DNA from: Homalodisca vitripennis
Lineage: Eukaryota > Arthropoda > Insecta > Hemiptera > Cicadellidae
DNA length: 64,000 nucleotides
Assembly: GCF_021130785.1 (NCBI RefSeq)
Contig: NC_060209.1
Location: forward strand, 18,747,501-18,811,500
Reading direction: 5' to 3'
Notes under the pieces: generated by a model
What the model was told of the DNA's origin: nothing
The model's input: only the letters and a program-made list of their open reading frames with translations
The model's database searches: none
Shown: positions 58,772-64,000 of the stretch, one piece after another
Position numbering within the stretch: the stretch's first letter is position 1
How the letters are laid out: each line of letters opens with the position of its first letter
Made by a program: the position numbers and the translations under genes

Positions 58772-58808
58772 GTTGTTTGATGACTATTTAGTAGAATAGA
58801 TTTTTTAT

Positions 58809-59057
58809 TTAAGAAAAATAATTTGCTAAATTCATATTATTCTCTTTCATTCCTTCTAAAACTTCAAAAATATACTCTTTCGCTGATGAAAAATCTCGAT
58901 TTCTTCCGGAATAATATTTGTAATCATAGACAAAATATCCTAAATAGTTGTACAATAGAATGAAATTATTTCTATTTATCTCTGTTGTAGAAATGTAAAC
59001 ACAAACATTTCCGCTGAAAAATTTATATCTCGACAGAGTTAGTTCCATAATCTCCAT
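58809..59057 (-). CDS. Conserved 82-aa ORF of unknown function
   Basis: ATG at 59057 (minus), context TATAAATGG. The frame is intact: MELTLSRYKFFSGNVCVYIS, NFILLYNYLGYFVYDYKYYS and a KEYIFEVLEGMKENN tail. Tyr/Phe-rich, with no transmembrane segment or signal. It is conserved in copy A (27691-27936), which suggests it was under selection. It diverges from the VLTF3-like gene with 24 bp between start codons, so the two may be co-expressed. Confidence 0.6.
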   Translation of the reverse strand: MEIMELTLSRYKFFSGNVCVYISTTEINRNNFILLYNYLGYFVYDYKYYSGRNRDFSSAKEYIFEVLEGMKENNMNLANYFS

Positions 59058-59081
59058 TTATAAAAAAATCTTTTTGTTTAA

Positions 59082-59592
59082 ATGGAAGAGTATAATGCCA
59101 ACTGTTACAAGTGTTATAATAGAGGAGAAATTATTGATAAAAAATATTTAGTTTGTAGAGATTGTAATTTAATTTTGTACGAAAGACCTAAACCTAGGAA
59201 ATTTCGAAATAAACTAACACATTTGAATAATCTGCTTACAAAATTACAATACGGAGGTGAAAAACAAACAAAATTTGTTACAGAATTTAGAAAACAGAAT
59301 AAAAATTTTTACTTATCTCTTATAACCGTTGAAAAAAATTATTTTCCTTTTCAAAGAATACATTAGGTTTGTAGGTATCGATACACACGTTTATTATGAG
59401 AAGATTTTACCTGTATTTTTTCATTATCTGGATATTGAATTTGATTATGATTTTAAGCCAGAAATCCTCGATGATTTTATAGTACACTTGGAAAAGATAA
59501 ATAATGAACCTCGTGAAAAGAATGTGGTTTTACTCACATTCTCCCCGACTTCTCGAGTGATTGTTAGCAAATTCCATCATTTCCGTTTATAA
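59082..59592 (+). CDS. Zinc-ribbon protein resembling poxvirus late transcription factor 3, frameshifted
   Basis: ATG at 59082 in TTTAAATGG. Residues 7-33 form a zinc ribbon (NCYKCYN ... LVCRDCN), followed by FRNKLTHLNNLLTKLQYGG. This ribbon plus short-helix order (..L.H.N..L..LQ) is reminiscent of the VLTF3-type late transcription factors of large DNA viruses. After a shift near 59340 the second half has IFLFKEYIRFVGIDTHVYYE, LPVFFHYLDIEF and a C-terminal segment ending at TAA 59590. Assignment is by eye and needs a profile search; TFIIB-like ribbon is the alternative. Its presence fits the shared TAAATGG start signal of the element. Confidence 0.5.
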
Positions 59593-59611
59593 GTTTTAAT
59601 TTATAGTTTAT

Positions 59612-59832
59612 TCGTAGCAGATTTGAAAACATTTCAAATAGATTGATTCTAAGGAGATTTTACATTAAAACTGCTCAAGAAAGTAGAAGCAAACAGCTAT
59701 AGATTCGGTAATTTTTCATTCGTGAGTTACTGTTTGATTTTACAGATTCGTTTATTGTCCTTTAAACAGTATTTTCCCTTGATTTACTGTTGGCTCCGAA
59801 AGTGAGCTAGAACCGCCATATTCCTACCTACT
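59612..59832 (-). repeat. Right terminal inverted repeat of copy B
   Basis: Inverted match to 42468-42642. It ends CATATTCCTACCTACT and is followed by TATATA. It contains a 15-bp stretch absent from the left copy, and more inner sequence before TCGTAGCAG. Confidence 0.9.
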
Positions 59833-59838
59833 TATATA

Positions 59839-62800
59839 TATATAAAATTAAATAAGTGAAAGACTTGAAAATCTTCTTGGAATTTCAGTGAAATATTTTA
59901 CGCAACACGTAATGTGGCGTACTCAAACCTTGTTTAACCGTAATAATTCGATCTCTAGGATATAAAAAGTTACAAATATATCTGAAATATATAATAATTT
60001 TGATAATCGCACAGATACTTGAGAATTTAAAATATTAAATCATAAAATCTTAAATATATTAACACCCCAGTTTCACCAGCTACAGTAAATTTCCAACCTT
60101 CACTTCTGGCTAGTTTTTACTTTCCAGTTGAACCTACTTTTGGTGTAGCAAAAACCGTTACGTTACGTACATCTAGCCAACCTTGTGGAAAGATACTAAC
60201 TACCTTCATATGTATAGATTTTTTGGTGCAGGGCTAGATCTATAGCTATTATACTGTGGGATATGACTGATGGAGTGAGTGGGGCTCTATAAGTGTCAGA
60301 GGTTCTTGTTAGCCTAGAAATAAGGGCGTGCACCCTCCTGCCTGTTCTGAAATTATGTAAAATTTAATTTTACTTTAGAGTACCTTAGGGTTACATGTGT
60401 CGTGTTACATGTGATTATCAATGAGCTACATTAGGGCTGGATGGATACAGAGAGATGATTTTAGTATGATCTGTGATGTATTATCTTGACTCTGGTTAAC
60501 AGAAAAATATTATTTACCCTCGTAGACAGACATTATAGCCGGTAGCGTCCATTCCAACCACTTGAGTCACGCTGGAGTTAATCTAAAATGCTAGTTTGAA
60601 CCTTGCACATTGCAAAGTTTGCCCTTCGTCTTTCAAATAATTAACTAATTTTTATTTTGTTTGTGGCTTAGAAACCCTAGCTTTGCGTTTATACGTGATT
60701 TTTTTTAAGATACTTCCAGTTTAACACTACTTCAACACTATCAAGTGACTCTAACTTTCGTCAACTGTGATTGTACTCCTTCTGTGTACTCTGTTACTCC
60801 GAAGTGCCCAGAAAGTGTGTTGCCCCTGTAACACCTTGTCCGTGTTGAGGTGGAACTTACCCTCTTCCGTACTGTGAGCCAGATAAAACACAACTTGGAT
60901 GAGTTATGTCCTTTTCCTTGTATACCTTCTCCTCTCGTAACTACACAATTTTTAAATTTAGTGCCTGTTTCATGACACTGTTAACTGATTCTCTTAGCAA
61001 TATGATTTGTTCTCCAAACTTAACCCAAATTATTCTTTTTAACAAGCGATCTAAAGCTTTTTTTAAAGTAACAAAATTATTTAGTTAATAGACGTGTAAA
61101 AATAAATTCCATACCTTCAATTTTCAGTACTAGAAGCATTTTAATAAGAAAATGTATTTTTCTAAACACAACTCTAAAATTTAAAACTTATGAAAAAACT
61201 CATTAACATAGTGTTTTCATCCTAGATATGTTTTCTTTGGAGTTTAAAACATTAAGCAGTTCTTTCAGTATAATAAACAATAGGAAGCATGGTGAGATAC
61301 TGGTCTCCATTATATTGCCTGTGTCAGTCGTTTGCAGCACCTGACGGGGCAATATGGCAGATTCTCATGCGGGGAATATATCATTATCGTTTTCTTAGTC
61401 TTTGAGGGACACGCTGATTCGGAGTTATTTTGATCAGGAAAGCTGTTTAAGCTTAGTTTGTAAACAAATTTAAGGAAATATATTATTTTACCAAATTATT
61501 ATCTTGAAACAATAGGTTTTCTATATATCAAGCAATTAATCAGGTTAACTAACTTGCCAATGCTTTTCAAACTCTTTAATGGGCCAGGAGGGCGGTGAAA
61601 GGATCGGAGGTGTAAGAAAGTTCACTTGACATGAGTCGAACACTCTTTACGGTCAGAAAAAGGATTTTATGTTATATTTTAAAACTATTGATATGTAAGT
61701 AGCAGTTATATGATATTTACAGAGAACATTCTTTATTATTTGCTAGACTCGCTGTTTGTTTCTCTGTGTATGTATGTCTGTATATTAAACAAATCCTATA
61801 CCAGCAATAGGAGGTACAAGGAAATGTATTATATCTAAAATCTAAAGTTGTGCCAAACTTATTTATTGCATATTTGCTGATCGTTTGGTACAATATTTCC
61901 CACCTGTTGACGACGAAAGTAGATCTGAGTTTGTGTATGTATGTCTGTATAAATGATACCTTTCGGATGAGTAAACTTAAAGGATGAAACTCTATCTCTA
62001 CTACCTCCCTATCTGCCGCTCTCCGTGACGGGCCACTGTCCATGTTTTGGGGGGGGGGGGGTGGGAGAGCGAATCCTCCCTCGCCGATATTGTCCGGAGG
62101 GCGTTTAACCTAGTTAATAAGTTAGTAACAGAAAACAGTTTAATAGCTCTAATGTAACCACACTAGAGGTTATGTATAAAACGGGTTATGAGGCCAGTGC
62201 TCCGCCCCTCTTGGGCCTGATTTCCACCAATAAGATACATGACTAACATAAACTTGTTGAATGTTTATGCAGTGTTTAGAAATTTCAAATTTATTTGTTA
62301 TAACACATACTAGAGAACACAAGTGAGTGGGAATCTACTTAGTAGTTATAAATGCAATAACAACCATAAAAAATATTCATTTAAATTGGCTACAGTGCCT
62401 AACCGCCTTAAAGTGCATCAGAAATCAGGATGTAATATTGCGTAAGTGTTTGTTGCAATCATTGCTACAGATAATATCTTTGCAATTTCAGCTCTGATTG
62501 TTTACACTTATTCATTTGTATTTATCACAATAACATTTTTAATTTTTACTAAGTTAAGCCGAAATATTTTATACGAATTCAGAAAACTTTTTTTCAATAG
62601 CGGAACGTACAATTAGAGATACACGGGTTCAAAATATTTCTATGAGGTCTGTATTTATTCTGTGTGTATACATACTAGTTATTTAAAAACTATAATTTGC
62701 TTGGATGTTTTACGATAACACATTTTCTTTAATATATTAAATAAACTATTTTTAGATATATACTTACTTATTAATACTTAAGAGTTAGGCCGATTTATGC

Positions 62801-64000
62801 TTAACTACAGTAGTTTCTGAAATTTATTGTTTGGTAATTAATAAAAAGTGTATGTATTACTACATATATATTTATTCAAAATATAACATCCGGAATCTAA
62901 AACCTCATGTAAATAGATATTAGCACGCATAAAAATTATTCAAGAGATTGGCTGAGCATAGCAAATCCTATTATTTGAGAGGTTTGAAATTTTTCTTTCG
63001 GCGTATTTTTGTCTGTCTACACTCCGCAAGAAATCTAGAAAACAAACCGACCTCAAATTGAGGATCAAGTTTTTGCATGAAATTTTGTTTAATTTCAACA
63101 AAGGCAACATCAAATTAGATAGTGTATGTCATTCCATGGCAGCATGGGAGGAGCATAGGTTAACATTGTTACTTAGGTCTTATGGGTAAGCAAATGACAA
63201 GGAGAAAATATTACAATAAACAAATATGTAAAAAAGCATAATCATATGACATTTTAATATGTGACGTAATAACTCAGCTTTAGATATAAAAGTTTCATTG
63301 CAACCTCACAGAAGCCAGTTACGAGACACGTGGTATGGGGTATTGCTGCCTTGTTAAACACTAAAATTAAATTAAGATCTGGAGGTAAACATTTTCAAGA
63401 AAAACTCCATTTTAATTCGACTCTTGAAGAGACCTTTCGTTAAGCAAACCATTTTCAAGCTTTTCATCCCTTATTATTCATGTTACTTCAATAGCTGTTT
63501 TAGGTCTTACCGTGCTTTGTTGATTTAACTGCAAAAAATTAACAGAATGCTATTATTAACTCTAGCATTGTTAATTTGTATGATTACGTACATTAACTAT
63601 TGATAATTTATTGATCCATTGCTTAAATAAGTTTAAAATATCTAACTGATCTGAAAACGTCACTACTTACTCTGTTATTATAAGGTACACTTAACTGTCA
63701 CTGTATTGAAATATACTGACCGTTCTTGTTATACTCATACCAGTAAAAGTTTCTTTTGTAGAATATTAACTAACTGATTAAGTGTTTATACTTTCATGGA
63801 TAGGTGCGTTTTTGTGTGAATTTGTTGATAGTGTAAGTAAGTATAAGTACTTGAGTCTTATTTTTTCATAAAAGTTTGAAGTGGAGGAATAGTGTACATA
63901 CATGCGGAGGAAACTTTTTAAAATTTACTATTATATCTTATTTTCTGCGTACAATACCTAACACAGATAAGTTAAAAACTGTATATCATGGTTTTGTAAA
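59839..64000. other. Noncoding flank, 4.2 kb
   Basis: No gene is supported. 60500-60900 is less AT-rich and might be a retroelement 5' region, but no motif is clear. 61740-61960 has two GTATGTATGTCTGTATA stretches. 62048-62063 has a G run. 63000-63400 is the second copy of a dispersed repeat. The rest is AT-rich. Confidence 0.5.
63000..63400. repeat. Dispersed noncoding repeat, copy 2
   Basis: Matches the block order of 7470-7860 (TGTCTGTCT, GCATGAA, TTCCATGG, GACATTTTAATATG, GCAACCTCA). Divergence is high and ends are not defined. Confidence 0.45.

Larger units (their letters stand above)
42468..59832 (+). mobile_element. Adintovirus/Polinton (Maverick) copy B, about 17.4 kb, near complete
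   Basis: The ends are inverted repeats starting AGTAGGTAGGAATATGGCGG on the left and mirrored on the right (CATATTCCTACCTACT). TATATA flanks both ends, fitting the 6-bp duplication of Polintons, though both flanks are TA-rich. The gene set includes protein-primed PolB, retroviral-type integrase, FtsK/HerA ATPase, adenain-like protease, double-jelly-roll capsid, penton-like protein and a PLA2 protein, which matches adintoviruses. Most genes carry single-base shifts. It is a DNA virus-like element of animals integrated in the host genome. Confidence 0.93.

Noticed and set aside
42468..59832. Virophage or giant-virus fragment instead of an adintovirus
   Set aside because: PolB plus retroviral-type integrase, terminal inverted repeats with TATATA flanks and PLA2 protein fit adintoviruses/Polintons better; Bro-N and VLTF3-like genes alone do not outweigh this.
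61717..62043. 108-aa minus-strand frame
   Set aside because: It covers two similar noncoding stretches with GTATGTATGTCTGTATA and has no domain pattern; likely repeat-derived.

Overview
This window looks like nuclear DNA of an arthropod, most likely an insect. It is AT-rich and holds satellite arrays, non-LTR and LTR retrotransposons, a degenerate DNA transposon, tRNA-derived short repeats and TA microsatellites. I recognise no ordinary host protein-coding gene. A hemipteran host is a guess from the repeat style only.

Layout. 1-1290: two copies of a 615-bp repeat. 1395-6010: about 4.4 copies of a ~1.05-kb satellite. 6340-7262: GC-rich relic resembling the 3' end of an R2/NeSL-like non-LTR element (minus strand). 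9212-9880 and 14268-14500: one ~166-bp satellite split by a CR1/jockey-like retroelement (9881-14267) with a PHD-finger ORF1 and an internally deleted ORF2. 17130-18060: R1-type reverse-transcriptase relic. 20195-20372: tRNA-derived SINE. 20942-23760: mariner/Tc1-like transposon with long inverted repeats, cut on the right by a poly-C minisatellite. 23863-28795: truncated copy (A) of an adintovirus/Polinton. 34203-42391: Ty3/gypsy-like retrotransposon on the minus strand with two near-identical 1.09-kb LTRs and a 5-bp target duplication. 42468-59832: near-complete adintovirus/Polinton (copy B, about 17.4 kb). 59833-64000: noncoding DNA.

Copy B is the centrepiece. It has terminal inverted repeats that begin AGTAGGTAGG and TATATA on both sides. 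In order it carries a small divergent ORF, protein-primed family B DNA polymerase, a retroviral-type integrase with an N-terminal zinc ribbon, two tandem zinc-binding ORFs, three Bro-N copies (one full, two broken), a penton-like protein, an FtsK/HerA-type packaging ATPase, a minisatellite, a phospholipase A2 virion protein, a pX-like small basic protein, an adenain-type cysteine protease, a coiled-coil protein, a DUF5679-like zinc ribbon, a small ORF, the major capsid protein, an accessory block interrupted by a SINE-like insertion, and a zinc-ribbon ORF resembling poxvirus late transcription factor 3. Together these cover replication, integration, packaging, capsid building and maturation, and membrane penetration.

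The most unusual signals are regulatory. Fourteen copy B start codons, on both strands, sit in the same TAAATGG context, usually behind a T-rich tract, which resembles the poxvirus late promoter. The element also encodes a candidate late-factor-like zinc-ribbon protein. The first divergent gene pair shares a perfect 72-bp inverted repeat that includes both start codons. Most genes are broken by single-base shifts, many in homopolymers, and the same noise appears in the satellites, so many breaks may be consensus errors rather than decay. Copies A and B differ in where the breaks fall.
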